A stretch of DNA of 64,000 nucleotides from Scalindua sp964344685 (GTDB lineage: Bacteria; Planctomycetota; Brocadiia; Brocadiales; Scalinduaceae): NCBI GenBank assembly GCA_964344685.1, contig CAYFOK010000010.1, forward strand, positions 1-64,000, read 5' to 3'. Positions 43,137 to 52,856 of this stretch are shown piece after piece. Both the position numbers and the translations under genes were made by a program. The notes beneath the pieces are model-generated. The model ran no database searches and was not told the DNA's origin. It saw only the letters and a program-made list of their open reading frames with translations. Numbering within the stretch: position 1 is the stretch's first letter; the number at the start of each line of letters is the position of its first letter.

Positions 43137-44711
43137 ATGAAAACAAGAGAAAAAATCATAATATACGATACAACACTGCGTGACGGCAGTCAGACAGAAG
43201 GCATCTCGTTTTCCCTGCAGGATAAAATAGGGATAGCGCTTAAGCTTGATGATCTTGGTGTAGACTATATAGAAGGTGGTTATCCTTTATCAAACCCAAA
43301 AGATAAGAATTTCTTCAAAGAGATCCGAAAGAGTTCATTACAGAATGCAAAGGTGGCGGCATTTGGCAGTACAAAGCGGGCGAATAAAAAGGCATCTGAA
43401 GATCCGGGAATAAAGGCCCTGCTTTTGACAGAGATGCCGGTTGTAACAATTGTGGCCAAGAGCTGGGACTTCCACGTAACCGATGTTCTCAAAGTGTCAT
43501 TGGATGAAAACCTGAAAATGGTGTCTGAAACAGTCAAATACCTGAAGTCAAAAGGTAGAGAGGTAATCCTTGATGCAGAGCATTTCTTTGACGGGTACAA
43601 GAATAATTCCAGATATTCACTGAAAGTATTAAAAGCAGCACGTGATTCAGGAGTGGATACCATTGTTCTTTGTGATACAAACGGAGGTTGTTTACCACAA
43701 GAAGTGGAGAAGATGACTGAAACCGTCATAAGTAAGATTAAGGTACCGCTGGGCATACATACGCATAATGACGGTGAACTGGCAGTGGCAAACACTTTTG
43801 CGGCAATCAATTCCGGTGCCAGACATGTACAGGGTACAATAAACGGGCTTGGTGAGAGATGCGGAAATGCGAATCTATGTTCGGTAATACCTAATCTGGT
43901 ATTGAAGAAGAAATTCAGATGTCTTGATAAATCGGAGCTAAAAAAACTTACGGAAATATCAAGATATGTCAACGAAGTGGCAAACTTTGTACCCATGGCT
44001 AATCAGCCGTTTGTAGGGTCAAGTGCATTTGCACACAAAGGGGGGCTGCACGTAAATGCGATACAGAAGAATAGGAGTACTTATGAACATATAGAACCGG
44101 AAACGGTTGGAAACGAGAGGAGGATCTTAATATCTGAACTTTCCGGAAGCTCAAATATTCTTAAAAAGGTAGAAAAGTATAAGATTGCACACGATCAGAA
44201 AACAATGCGAAAGATCTTGAATAAAGTTCAGGATCTGGAGAACGAGGGATATCATTTTGAATCGGCAGAAGGTTCATTCGATCTTCTTGTGAAGAAAGTA
44301 ATAGGAAAGCACAAAGGATTTTTTGATCTTGAAGATTTCAGGGTAATTGTAGAAAGAGGAAAAGATGGAAAATCTATCACCCGTGCAACGGTTAAGATAA
44401 AGGTTAATGGTGTAGAGGAGTTAACAGTCAGTGATGGTGATGGTCCGGTGAACGCCCTGGATGGTGCATTACGGAAAGCTCTTGAGAAATTCTATCCATC
44501 TCTTGCAGATATGCATCTTATAGATTTTAAGGTACGTGTTATTAATCCTAAAGAAGCATCTGCCGCTAAGGTAAGGGTTGTAATCGAATCTCACGATCAC
44601 AAAGATACCTGGGGTACTGTCGGTGTTTCAGGGAACCTGATAGAAGCAAGCTGGAAGGCTCTTGTTGAAAGTATTGAATATAAACTTCTGAAGGATGAAG
44701 ATGGAAACTGA
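43137..44711 (+). CDS. cimA: Citramalate synthase
   Basis: A 524-residue cytosolic enzyme of the isopropylmalate/homocitrate/citramalate synthase family. The N-terminal barrel starts with IYDTTLRDGSQTEGISFS (metal-binding Asp and Arg). It has GIHTHNDGELAVANTFAAI (metal His pair) and GTINGLGERCGNANLCSV. The C-terminal part (from ~residue 390) is the allosteric LeuA-dimer-like domain. The YIEGGYPLSNPKD variant and overall length fit the cimA type rather than leuA. It condenses pyruvate with acetyl-CoA on the threonine-independent isoleucine route. valS overlaps its 3' end, so the branched-chain link (isoleucine synthesis, valine charging) may be coordinated. Confidence 0.88.
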   Translation: MKTREKIIIYDTTLRDGSQTEGISFSLQDKIGIALKLDDLGVDYIEGGYPLSNPKDKNFFKEIRKSSLQNAKVAAFGSTKRANKKASEDPGIKALLLTEMPVVTIVAKSWDFHVTDVLKVSLDENLKMVSETVKYLKSKGREVILDAEHFFDGYKNNSRYSLKVLKAARDSGVDTIVLCDTNGGCLPQEVEKMTETVISKIKVPLGIHTHNDGELAVANTFAAINSGARHVQGTINGLGERCGNANLCSVIPNLVLKKKFRCLDKSELKKLTEISRYVNEVANFVPMANQPFVGSSAFAHKGGLHVNAIQKNRSTYEHIEPETVGNERRILISELSGSSNILKKVEKYKIAHDQKTMRKILNKVQDLENEGYHFESAEGSFDLLVKKVIGKHKGFFDLEDFRVIVERGKDGKSITRATVKIKVNGVEELTVSDGDGPVNALDGALRKALEKFYPSLADMHLIDFKVRVINPKEASAAKVRVVIESHDHKDTWGTVGVSGNLIEASWKALVESIEYKLLKDEDGN

Positions 44712-47397
44712 AATACCAACAAAATACAATCCGAAGGAAATCGAGGATAAATGGTATCGTTTCTGGGAAGAGGGCAATTTCTTTCATTCTGAACCGGATC
44801 CTGCAAAAAAACCGTTTACAATAGTAATTCCTCCACCAAATGTTACAGGCGTTTTGCATATGGGGCATGCACTCAATAACATCCTGCAGGATATACTGAT
44901 AAGGTGGAGAAGGATGCAGGGGTACAATACACTGTGGATGCCTGGGACTGACCATGCGGGCATAGCAACACAAAATGTCGTTGAAAGAAAATTGGTGAAA
45001 AAAGGTACAAACCGGCACGATCTTGGACGGGAAAAGTTTATCGAAGAAGTATGGAAGTGGAAAAAGGAGTATGGCTCAGAGATCCTGAGGCAGCTTAGAA
45101 AGCTGGGATGTTCGTGTGATTGGGAAAGAGAAAGATTTACGATGGATGAAGGTTTATCAAAGGCAGTTAAAGAGGCATTTGTGAAACTATATGAGAAAGG
45201 ATTTATTTATAAAGGGAAATACATTATTAACTGGTGCCCCAGGTGCCTTACTGCCATTTCAGATGATGAAGTAGAGCACGAAGACCATGAAGGACACCTC
45301 TGGTATATCAGATATCCTTTTCGGGACGCACCGCATCTGTTTGTAAATATTGCAACGACACGTCCTGAAACTATGTTGGGTGATGTTGCAGTTGCGGTAA
45401 ATCCTGAGGATGAAAGATACAGGGAAATGATAGGTGATATGCTCGTTCTTCCGGTAGTAGGACGGGAAATACCAATAATTGCAGATAAAGCGGTAGATCC
45501 GGAATTTGGTACTGGTGCTGTCAAGGTTACACCCGCACATGATCCAAACGACTTCGAAATAGGCAGAAGACATAGCCTGGATCACGTTATCATTATGAAT
45601 GAAGACGGAACTATAAGAGGAGATGCGGATAATTATGTCGGTATGGACAGATATGAATGTCGAGAGGCATTGGTTGAAGAGCTTAAACAGGAAAAGCATA
45701 TTGTGAAGGTAGAGCCTCATTCTCACTCGGTAGGACACTGTTATCGCTGCAGAACTGTTATAGAGCCTTATCTTTCTGATCAGTGGTTTGTCAAGATGAA
45801 GCCTTTAGCTGATGTGGCAATTAAAGCACAAAGTAACGGGAACCTGGGTTTTTACCCTGAGAGATGGACTAAGGTCTATCTGAGCTGGCTTGACAATGTA
45901 AGGGATTGGTGTATTTCAAGACAGATATGGTGGGGACATAGGATTCCGGCCTGGCAATGTGAAAGTTGTGATGAGATAAATATCGCTCGTCAAACGCCGG
46001 AGAAATGTTCAAAATGTGGTCACGATACGTTGATTGAAGAGACGGATGTTCTGGACACATGGTTTAGTTCCGCGCTATGGCCATTTTCTACAATGGGATG
46101 GCCTGAAGAGACTGAGGAGTTAAAATATTACTATCCTACTTCTACGCTGGTTACAGATCGTGGTATTATATATTTCTGGGTGGCAAGGATGGTGATGATG
46201 GGTCTGGAAATCAGGAACGAAGTTCCTTTCTCAAATGTATACGTGCATGGTACCATCCTCGACGATTTGGGGAGAAAGATGAGCAAGTCTCTGGGTAATG
46301 GGATTGACCCGCTCTTAATGATTGACCAGTACGGAGCTGATGCAGTAAGAACCTCAATAATAATGCTGACTGTCGAGGGGCAGGACGTAAAACTTCACGA
46401 AAACAGGTTTGAGATGGGCAGGAATTTCATTAACAAGGTATGGAATGCCGCCAGATTTGCAATGATGAATCTGGGATCTGATGACGCTTCCGACATGCAA
46501 ATCAAGGAGGATGAATACAGTTTTGAAGATATCTGGATAATAAGTCGTCTTAATTCAGTCACAGAAGCGTGTACGAATTCCCTGGAGAAGTACAGGTTTA
46601 ATGAGACCATAAGAACTCTTTATGAATTTATCTGGAATGATTTCTGTGACTGGTATCTGGAGATAATCAAACCCAGACTTTACAATACGGATAATAAGGA
46701 GAGCAGGGTGGTGGCACAGAAGGTATTGGTATATGTGCTCAATAATATGCTTCATTTACTGCATCCTTTTGCTCCGTTCATGACTGAAGAAATATGGCAA
46801 CACCTGAAAAGTATGGTTGCTCAAAACAGAGCGATTGTTGCTGATTCAATGAGAAATGAGAGCTTGATGATTTGTCCATGGCCGGAGAAAGATGCAGCGA
46901 AAATTGATAAAAGAGTAATAGAGACAATGCCATTGCTTCAAGACCTGGTCAGGGCGGTACGGAATATCAGGAGTAAAATGAATATACCGAACAAGAAATC
47001 ACTGAAGGCTCTTATTTCAGTCCGCGATAACGAAATTAAGTCAAGGCTTGATGACCATCACGGTTTTATTGTCCAGATGGCAAATCTTGATGGTGTGGAA
47101 ATAGGTGTTGAACTGGAAAAGCCGGAATCCTCTGCAAGTGAGGTTATAAACGATATACAGATTTTTGTGCCGCTAAAGGGGCTTATAGACAAAGAAGCGG
47201 AAAAAGAAAAACAGCATGAGCATTTAAACAAGACGAAATCGCATTTGGAGATTGTACAGAAAAAACTCTTTAACGAGAGTTTTGTTAAGAATGCTCCTGC
47301 ACACATTGTTAATGCGGAAAGGGATAAAGAGGCGGAGCTCTTAGGTCAAATTATTAAGATAAAGAGTATCCTGCAAGATTTAGATAAAGACGATTAA
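44701..47397 (+). CDS. valS: Valyl-tRNA synthetase
   Basis: An ~898-residue class I synthetase. AAGGA five bases upstream favours ATG 44701 over the ATG two codons earlier. Visible are PNVTGVLHMGHALNN (HIGH motif, ~residue 48) and the editing domain around residues 190-330 (TTRPETMLGDVAV; GTGAVKVTPAHD). GRKMSKSLGNG (KMSKS loop, ~residue 525), an anticodon-binding helical domain and a C-terminal coiled coil (from ~830) complete it. It charges tRNA-Val with valine. The gene overlaps cimA by 11 bases. Length and domain order are those of a complete enzyme; nothing unusual was seen. Confidence 0.95.
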   Translation: METEIPTKYNPKEIEDKWYRFWEEGNFFHSEPDPAKKPFTIVIPPPNVTGVLHMGHALNNILQDILIRWRRMQGYNTLWMPGTDHAGIATQNVVERKLVKKGTNRHDLGREKFIEEVWKWKKEYGSEILRQLRKLGCSCDWERERFTMDEGLSKAVKEAFVKLYEKGFIYKGKYIINWCPRCLTAISDDEVEHEDHEGHLWYIRYPFRDAPHLFVNIATTRPETMLGDVAVAVNPEDERYREMIGDMLVLPVVGREIPIIADKAVDPEFGTGAVKVTPAHDPNDFEIGRRHSLDHVIIMNEDGTIRGDADNYVGMDRYECREALVEELKQEKHIVKVEPHSHSVGHCYRCRTVIEPYLSDQWFVKMKPLADVAIKAQSNGNLGFYPERWTKVYLSWLDNVRDWCISRQIWWGHRIPAWQCESCDEINIARQTPEKCSKCGHDTLIEETDVLDTWFSSALWPFSTMGWPEETEELKYYYPTSTLVTDRGIIYFWVARMVMMGLEIRNEVPFSNVYVHGTILDDLGRKMSKSLGNGIDPLLMIDQYGADAVRTSIIMLTVEGQDVKLHENRFEMGRNFINKVWNAARFAMMNLGSDDASDMQIKEDEYSFEDIWIISRLNSVTEACTNSLEKYRFNETIRTLYEFIWNDFCDWYLEIIKPRLYNTDNKESRVVAQKVLVYVLNNMLHLLHPFAPFMTEEIWQHLKSMVAQNRAIVADSMRNESLMICPWPEKDAAKIDKRVIETMPLLQDLVRAVRNIRSKMNIPNKKSLKALISVRDNEIKSRLDDHHGFIVQMANLDGVEIGVELEKPESSASEVINDIQIFVPLKGLIDKEAEKEKQHEHLNKTKSHLEIVQKKLFNESFVKNAPAHIVNAERDKEAELLGQIIKIKSILQDLDKDD

Positions 47398-47466
47398 ATA
47401 GATTTTTTGCTCCAATCAGAATGACTGTATCATCTAGGCGGAGAGTTGCATTTGGAGAAAATTTTA

Positions 47467-48813
47467 ATGTTAAAATTTCTGAATAAGTACCTGATATTAT
47501 GTTGGATATTTGTTGCGGCTACATCATTTGCGGAGACAGGGAAGTCTAAAGCAGAATTGGTTAATGAATGTCCGGAATGCGGAACAAAATACTCATATGA
47601 TATTAAGTTTTGTGGAAAGGATGGGAGCAAATTAGTAGAGACGCAGAAGAGTTCGATATGTCCTAAATGCAAACAGAAAGGAGTTCCCGGAGAAGCATTC
47701 TGCAGGGCTGACGGAGAAAAACTTGTGACTATTGAAGAGGCTGAAATCAATGAACAGAAAATAATTGAGAACAGGCAGAAGGCGATAGAGCATTTCAAAG
47801 AAGGTAATACATTTCTTGATAGTGAAGATTATGGTAAAGCACTGGCAGAATTCAAAAAAGCAATTGCATTATACGAGGATATACCGAGGCTCCAATACAA
47901 TATAGGTTTGCTGTACGGAAAGCTCGGAAAACATAAAGACGCAATCAAACATCTGAGGAAATATTGTAACTTGTCACCCGATGCTGAGGATAGAGATAAA
48001 GTATTAACCAAAATTACTGTATTACAGGGCATAATAGATAAAAAAAATAAGCTGATAAAAAAATATAAAAAACGAAATGAAATAATGAAGAAAGCATTGC
48101 CGGGTATTAAAGAAAAAAGTGGTATGGTTTTAGTGCCTGCAGGTTCTTTCGTCATGGGAAATAATAGTATAAGAAGAGAGCAGCGTCCCAGTCACAAGGT
48201 TTATCTTGATTCCTTTTATATTGATAAATACGAAGTAACAAATGCTGAGTACTATGAGTTCCTGGATTATATAAACAAAACAGATGATCATAGTAAATGC
48301 AGGGAAGATGAACCAGTAAATAAAGACCATCAGCCTCATAATTGGGAAAAGGATTATTATAATCATCCGGAATTCCCTGTTGTACGAATAGACTGGTATG
48401 ATGCTTGTGCTTACGCCGCGTGGGCCGGAAAGAGATTGCCAACAGAGGCTGAGTGGGAAAAGGCAGCCAGAGGAACGGATGAAAGAAAATGGCCCTGGGG
48501 CAGTGAGTGGGATTCTTCAAAATACAATTTTGGAGATCCTGAACCGGTAGGATCACACGAAGAAGGAAAAAGCCCATATGGATGCTATGACATGGCTGGC
48601 AGTGTAGCAGAGTGGTGTGCTGATTGGGCTGATATGAGTTATTATGTAAAGAGTCCCAAGAGGAATCCTAAAGGGCCTGAAAAAGGTGAAAAGAAAATTA
48701 TCAGAGGTAGTTCACGATTTATCCCTGATGGCCTTTCATTACGTTCTACAGCACGAAAGGCATTACGTCCAAATATCGGTAATATGAGTGTTGGGTTCCG
48801 TTGTGTAAAATAA
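47467..48813 (+). CDS. Exported zinc-ribbon/TPR protein with formylglycine-generating-enzyme-like (SUMF1) domain
   Basis: GGAG nine bases upstream supports ATG 47467 rather than a TTG 21 bp earlier. A signal peptide (to ~residue 24) is followed by two zinc-ribbon halves (CPECGTKYSYDIKFCGKDG; CPKCKQKGVPGEAFCRADG). A TPR-like segment (~residues 105-190) and a coiled coil come next. From ~residue 215 there is an FGE-sulfatase domain (GMVLVPAGSFVMGNN; YIDKYEVTNAEYYEFL; GKRLPTEAEWEKAARG; IIRGSSRF...SVGFRCVK). True FGE oxidises a cysteine in sulfatases using an active-site cysteine pair. Here the conserved cysteine pair of that site is not obvious and no sulfatase is nearby, so another role, perhaps binding, is likely. 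Confidence 0.82.
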   Translation: MLKFLNKYLILCWIFVAATSFAETGKSKAELVNECPECGTKYSYDIKFCGKDGSKLVETQKSSICPKCKQKGVPGEAFCRADGEKLVTIEEAEINEQKIIENRQKAIEHFKEGNTFLDSEDYGKALAEFKKAIALYEDIPRLQYNIGLLYGKLGKHKDAIKHLRKYCNLSPDAEDRDKVLTKITVLQGIIDKKNKLIKKYKKRNEIMKKALPGIKEKSGMVLVPAGSFVMGNNSIRREQRPSHKVYLDSFYIDKYEVTNAEYYEFLDYINKTDDHSKCREDEPVNKDHQPHNWEKDYYNHPEFPVVRIDWYDACAYAAWAGKRLPTEAEWEKAARGTDERKWPWGSEWDSSKYNFGDPEPVGSHEEGKSPYGCYDMAGSVAEWCADWADMSYYVKSPKRNPKGPEKGEKKIIRGSSRFIPDGLSLRSTARKALRPNIGNMSVGFRCVK

Positions 48814-49157
48814 ATTAAAGAATTTGTGTAAGATTTCAGATTAAAAAACGCCCGAAATTTTACTAAGTAATGATACTTTTTTTTGGAAAACCTGTAAGTT
48901 GCTCAAAAACAAAAATCATCTAACAGTATATCTGGTAATAAGATAAGATGTGTGGCGGTGTTTTTCAGGTTTTTTTTAATAATTTCATGGAAATGAAAAT
49001 AATTTATTGCTAAGATCGTTTAAAACATGATAGCATATTGATTTATATATCATCCACAAAATAAACAATCGCTATACTTTTGTTACAGGGAGTCCAAAAC
49101 CGGTTTATAATTCCTGGAAAAGAGAGGAGTGGTTGTCTCCATACGTAAAGGAATAGT
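48814..49157. other. Intergenic region, no gene seen
   Basis: These 344 AT-rich bases lie between the FGE-like and PilZ genes. A run of eight Ts near 48876-48883 has no preceding stem. I see no convincing promoter box, repeat or ORF. Confidence 0.45.
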
Positions 49158-49505
49158 ATGAAGCTCAAAGAAATGGATTCTGACAAAAGGGATAATACAA
49201 GGTTAGATCTTTCCCTGGAAATATCACTGCCAGATCAAAATGGTAAGACGTTAAATATCAGTGCGAGTGGAGTTTACTTCGAAGTAATAACAAGTGACAT
49301 AGATGCATTTGCCGTCGGTACCACACTTCTAATTAAAATAGCTGCTATCACTACCACGCCTGGTTTTGAAGAGAGAAGGATCAAACTTGACGGTAATGGA
49401 AGCGTTGTCAGGAGTGAAATAAAAGAAGTTACAAGCCGCGGTAATAAATTATGTGTAGCCTTGAAATTCAAGGATACACTTAATATTGAACCAAAAGGTA
49501 TTTGA
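49158..49505 (+). CDS. PilZ-domain protein
   Basis: A 115-residue single-domain protein with the c-di-GMP-binding signature: RDNTR (RxxxR, residues ~10-14) and, about 20 residues later, NISASGVYFE (a D/NxSxxG variant). The remaining beta-barrel segments (LLIKIAAITT, GNGSVVRSEI, LCVALKFKD) follow the PilZ order. It probably responds to cyclic di-GMP. The target cannot be inferred. A small membrane protein gene begins 85 bp downstream in the same direction. Confidence 0.78.
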   Translation: MKLKEMDSDKRDNTRLDLSLEISLPDQNGKTLNISASGVYFEVITSDIDAFAVGTTLLIKIAAITTTPGFEERRIKLDGNGSVVRSEIKEVTSRGNKLCVALKFKDTLNIEPKGI

Positions 49506-49590
49506 AGAATTATTCCTTGTAATTTGCTGTTTAGTTTGTATAATTTTCGTAATCAATAGATTTAGAGAAACTAATTCGGGAGATTTTCTC

Positions 49591-49863
49591 ATGGGTGACT
49601 TTTTTAAGAAACTTGATGAAATAATGACAGGCGACTTAGTCCGAAAGATTGGGGGAGGCGTCTGTGTGATTGCGGTTATTCTGGTAGGAGCGGGCTTTCT
49701 CATTGGTGCAAAGAGCGTTTTATCAACTATGAAAGGGCCTGAAACGGCAGCAGTGGCTACAGATGAGGCAGCAGAAACTGACGAAGCAGCATCTGAGGAT
49801 GCAGATGAAGAGGAAGAAGAGGAAGAAGAGTATGAAGACGAAGAAGCTTATGATGAAGAGTAA
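49591..49863 (+). CDS. Small single-pass membrane protein with acidic tail
   Basis: The ATG at 49591 has CGGGAG nine bases upstream; a longer frame from 49486 would overlap the PilZ gene. It encodes 90 residues: an amphipathic start (MGDFFKKLDEIMTGDLVRKI), one transmembrane helix (~residues 22-42, GVCVIAVILVGAGFLIGA) and an acidic tail of about 30 residues rich in Glu and Asp. I do not recognise the family. The acidic tail resembles linkers in the cytochrome subunits of this window, so it may be an electrostatic docking or accessory protein. Confidence 0.6.
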   Translation: MGDFFKKLDEIMTGDLVRKIGGGVCVIAVILVGAGFLIGAKSVLSTMKGPETAAVATDEAAETDEAASEDADEEEEEEEEYEDEEAYDEE

Positions 49864-49928
49864 GCTATAGTTATTTCACAAACCTTCTCTGGTACAGTCT
49901 GCCAGGGCAACATAAATTATAGAAGGCT

Positions 49929-50393
49929 TTAACTGTTGTCAGTATTATTGTTTTTCTTTTTGTACCCTTCGTGACACATTTCGCAGGATTTAACCATCTT
50001 TTCAAACTGTGCATCAGCAATTTCCGCATCGCGTTTTTTACAGGATAGAATCAACCTGTTTGTCGCGTTATAAAATCTGTCTCCCAGTATAATGAACTCT
50101 CCTGATACACCAGGGTGGTTTTTAATATATAAGTTTACACAACTAACTCCGATACCCTGTTTAAGTTCATTTGCCCACATCTCTATCTCTATCCAGTCCC
50201 TGGATTCTAAAGCTTTTGCCAGCCTCCTGGTATCTCTTGAAGTCCTTTTCATTGCCAGCTTTAACGAATTCACTTTTGACATATAAGCTTGTATTTCCTC
50301 TTCTTCAACTTCCTCTTCCTCTACATTTTTGCAGGAAATTAGTCCAGTAAGCGTTATCGACAAAAATAGAAATAAAATAAATAACGTTTTCAT
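49929..50393 (-). CDS. Small class II-like cytochrome c lipoprotein (CEMCH)
   Basis: ATG 50393 is preferred to an upstream TTG. A 154-residue protein with a lipoprotein signal (LTGLISC, cysteine about residue 20) and an acidic linker (EEEEVEEEEIQ). A helical domain ends in CEMCHEGYKK near the C-terminus, the placement of haem typical of class II cytochromes (c556/c-prime type). It is homologous to the next upstream gene: both share RDWIEIEMW.(N/K)ELK.GIG and a Cys in the same position (CVNLY/CVELY). It may act as a small periplasmic electron carrier. Confidence 0.75.
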   Translation of the reverse strand: MKTLFILFLFLSITLTGLISCKNVEEEEVEEEEIQAYMSKVNSLKLAMKRTSRDTRRLAKALESRDWIEIEMWANELKQGIGVSCVNLYIKNHPGVSGEFIILGDRFYNATNRLILSCKKRDAEIADAQFEKMVKSCEMCHEGYKKKNNNTDNS

Positions 50394-50448
50394 GCTTCCA
50401 TAATTGTTGTTCTGCAAGGATTTGATAAAAAAATCAAACCTTAAAGTT

Positions 50449-50910
50449 TTAGTTTTGCAGTATTAATGGCAGATCTTCTTTATCTTTATATATTTCGTGG
50501 CAATCGTCGCAGGTAGTCAGCAACACGTTAAATTTAGAATCTATAGCCTCAACATCGTGCTCTTTACATGATACTATCAGTTTTCGTATAGCATCATAAA
50601 ACCGGCTGCCCAGTATGACAAATTCACTTGAAATACCGCGATGTTCTGCCATATATAATTCTACACAGTTGTAACCGATACCTTCCTTCAACTCTTTTGT
50701 CCACATCTCTATTTCAACCCAGTCTCTGCCTTCAACAGAACTTGACAACCTCTTTAAATCTCTGGATGCCCGCCTCATAGCCTTTTCCAGGGTTTCATCT
50801 CTTATCTGGGTTGCAGGTGTTTTCTCGACATTTACCTCTTCTGCCTTTTTGCAGGAAGTAAGCCATGTAAACGTTATAAATATGATAGTCAGTATTAAAA
50901 ATTTTCTCAT
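50449..50910 (-). CDS. Small class II-like cytochrome c lipoprotein (CDDCH)
   Basis: A 153-residue paralogue of the 49929 gene. It has a signal with LTSCKK (lipobox cysteine ~residue 20), then a helical bundle with SRDLKRLSSSVEGRDWVEIEMW and GYNCVELYMAEHRGISSEF. The haem motif is CDDCHEIYKD near the C-terminus. Only one haem is predicted. The spacing between the two genes (55 bp) and the same orientation suggest tandem duplication and cotranscription. Confidence 0.75.
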   Translation of the reverse strand: MRKFLILTIIFITFTWLTSCKKAEEVNVEKTPATQIRDETLEKAMRRASRDLKRLSSSVEGRDWVEIEMWTKELKEGIGYNCVELYMAEHRGISSEFVILGSRFYDAIRKLIVSCKEHDVEAIDSKFNVLLTTCDDCHEIYKDKEDLPLILQN

Positions 50911-51017
50911 TTTTTTAATAGTCTGAATTTAATAAAATCTCTCTCATCCCTGATTTAAAGAAGTGGGTCTGATGTATCAGCTATATTCCAGGAATTAATG
51001 TGGTTAATTTTTTAGTG

Positions 51018-52148
51018 TTATACCTCAAGTAACTTTGGGGATCTTGTCAGGTTTGTACATCCATCTTCTGTAATAAGTATCATATCCTCAAGCCTTACTC
51101 CTCCAACACCCGGATAATAGAGCCCAGGTTCAACAGTTACAATATTTCCAGTCTTCAACGTGCACTTTGCCTTGGATATTCGTGGGGGCTCGTGGACGTC
51201 CAGTCCAACACCATGTCCAGTACCATGAAAAAATCCCTGCATCTTTCCCCCGGCTTTGCCGGTCTTAAATCCCAGTGATGTGAAGTACTTCATGACCTTC
51301 CGGTGTATGGAGTCACCTCTGGCACCATTCCGAGCTGATTTGAAAACCAGCTCTTGTGCAGATGCCACCGCCTTGTACATTTTTTTTAGTGGTCTTGAAG
51401 CTTTGCCCTTAACAACAGTCCTGCTTATATCAGCATAATATCCGGTTTGTTCGTTTTTTGGAAAAATATCAAAAATGATAGATTCATTTGCCCTTAGCGG
51501 GCCGCTTCCAACATTGTGCGGTACACAGGAGTGTTCACCACAGGATACTATGGAATGCTTTGCTGCACAACCAGCCTTCATCAACTCTACGTTTATCATT
51601 TGTCTTATAGATTCGGATGTAATCTGACTGTTACGAGTTGAGAATAAAAAACCGTCTTTGACATTCGATTTTCTTATGTGATCAATTGCCTTTTCAAGGG
51701 CCTTTTCAGTCATTCGTAATGTTGCAACAATGTACTCTGTCTCCTCTTTGCTCTTTGTTTCCCTGGAATCAAAAAAAGGTTCCTTCCTGACTTCAAGTTT
51801 AAAACCGTTTTTCCTCAGATAATCGGCATATTTTACACTGAAATTTGCCGGTACCTGAAGTTTTTTCAATTTCATTTCTCTAAGAGCCTCAGAAGTTGAC
51901 TCTATAAGACCGGCTGAACTGTTACCTCTCTTCCTGGCAATTTTTTCATATTTAGAGAGAGAAAATACCTTATCCGCTTTAGATTCTGATTTTGCACGGT
52001 CCAACTCCAGGTCACTTGTAATGATGATCTTTTCATTTCCTTTCTGGATAAAAATAAACGGATCCGGTGCAGGGAAACAGGTTGCATAATACATATCCGA
52101 ATCCCTTTCACTGTCTGCAATAATCAGTATCGCTTTATCATTGTTCAT
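51018..52148 (-). CDS. Xaa-Pro aminopeptidase-like M24 metallopeptidase
   Basis: A 376-residue protein with an N-terminal creatinase-like domain and a C-terminal pita-bread domain. The five metal ligands are visible: IIFDIFPKNEQTGYYADISR (two Asp), FFHGTGHGVGLDVHEP (His), VTVEPGLYY (Glu) and GGVRLEDMILITEDG (Glu). It is expected to cleave X-Pro bonds or dipeptides. It is a stand-alone gene with no neighbours pointing to a specific role. Confidence 0.87.
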   Translation of the reverse strand: MNNDKAILIIADSERDSDMYYATCFPAPDPFIFIQKGNEKIIITSDLELDRAKSESKADKVFSLSKYEKIARKRGNSSAGLIESTSEALREMKLKKLQVPANFSVKYADYLRKNGFKLEVRKEPFFDSRETKSKEETEYIVATLRMTEKALEKAIDHIRKSNVKDGFLFSTRNSQITSESIRQMINVELMKAGCAAKHSIVSCGEHSCVPHNVGSGPLRANESIIFDIFPKNEQTGYYADISRTVVKGKASRPLKKMYKAVASAQELVFKSARNGARGDSIHRKVMKYFTSLGFKTGKAGGKMQGFFHGTGHGVGLDVHEPPRISKAKCTLKTGNIVTVEPGLYYPGVGGVRLEDMILITEDGCTNLTRSPKLLEV

Positions 52149-52304
52149 GATGTTGATTCTATTAAAATAGTTCTAAATGTCAATGAGCTTCCACGATTTT
52201 AAGTAATGGTGCAGGCGTGGAGTAGTGTAAGACATTAAGCATGGCATAACAGTCGTTCCTGTAAAAAGCGGGATTTGCATATTGCATACCTGGTCCGGGT
52301 TTCT

Positions 52305-52835
52305 TTAAATTTTACCATATAGATTAAAATATATTTTTTCATATTGCAGCTCCTCTTTCTTATGGTACGGTTTCGTTTCATCAGGATAGCCAACAGCGAT
52401 AATTGATGCTACTTTCAATCCCGGTGGAATATCTAATATATTTGAAACATATTCTTCAGAAGTTGTCTTCTCATTATGCATCCTCTTCCTGATCTGTATC
52501 CAGCAGCTTCTAAGTCCCAGGGATTCTGCTGCAAGAAATAGAAACGTGGATGCAATGGAACAGTCTTCAACCCATACATCACATTTATCAGGATCTGCAC
52601 AGACCACAATTCCTAAAGGAGCATTTTTCAAAAATTCTGACCCGTGTACTTTTGCACCTGATAATTTATCTAACAGGCCACGCTCCGTAACAATCACAAA
52701 CTCCCACGGATTAAAACCTCTTGAGGAAGGAGAACGAAGCACAGCCTCAATCAGGACGTCAATCATTTCCCTTTCAACAGGTTTCTGTAGAAACTTTCTA
52801 ATACTCCTCCTTTTTTGAATAAGAGACATAAACAT
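52305..52835 (-). CDS. Nitroreductase-family flavoprotein
   Basis: The start at 52835 is fixed by AAGGAGG eight bases upstream. The frame continues 52 codons further back, but through REP-like repeats, so that extension is rejected. The 176-residue protein begins MFMSLIQKRRSIRKF with the FMN-phosphate arginines and has SPSSRGFNPWEFVIV, SFLFLAAE-like SIASTFLFLAAESLGLRSCW, and a C-terminal VGYPDETK. The fold dimerises around FMN and reduces nitro-compounds, quinones or flavins using NAD(P)H. The physiological substrate is unknown. Confidence 0.82.
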   Translation of the reverse strand: MFMSLIQKRRSIRKFLQKPVEREMIDVLIEAVLRSPSSRGFNPWEFVIVTERGLLDKLSGAKVHGSEFLKNAPLGIVVCADPDKCDVWVEDCSIASTFLFLAAESLGLRSCWIQIRKRMHNEKTTSEEYVSNILDIPPGLKVASIIAVGYPDETKPYHKKEELQYEKIYFNLYGKI

Positions 52836-52856
52836 GAAAAAATCCTCCTTAAATTT

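Noticed and set aside
43280..43996. 238-residue minus-strand ORF inside cimA
   Set aside because: It lies entirely within the conserved barrel of citramalate synthase and shows no recognisable domain; it is a shadow frame.
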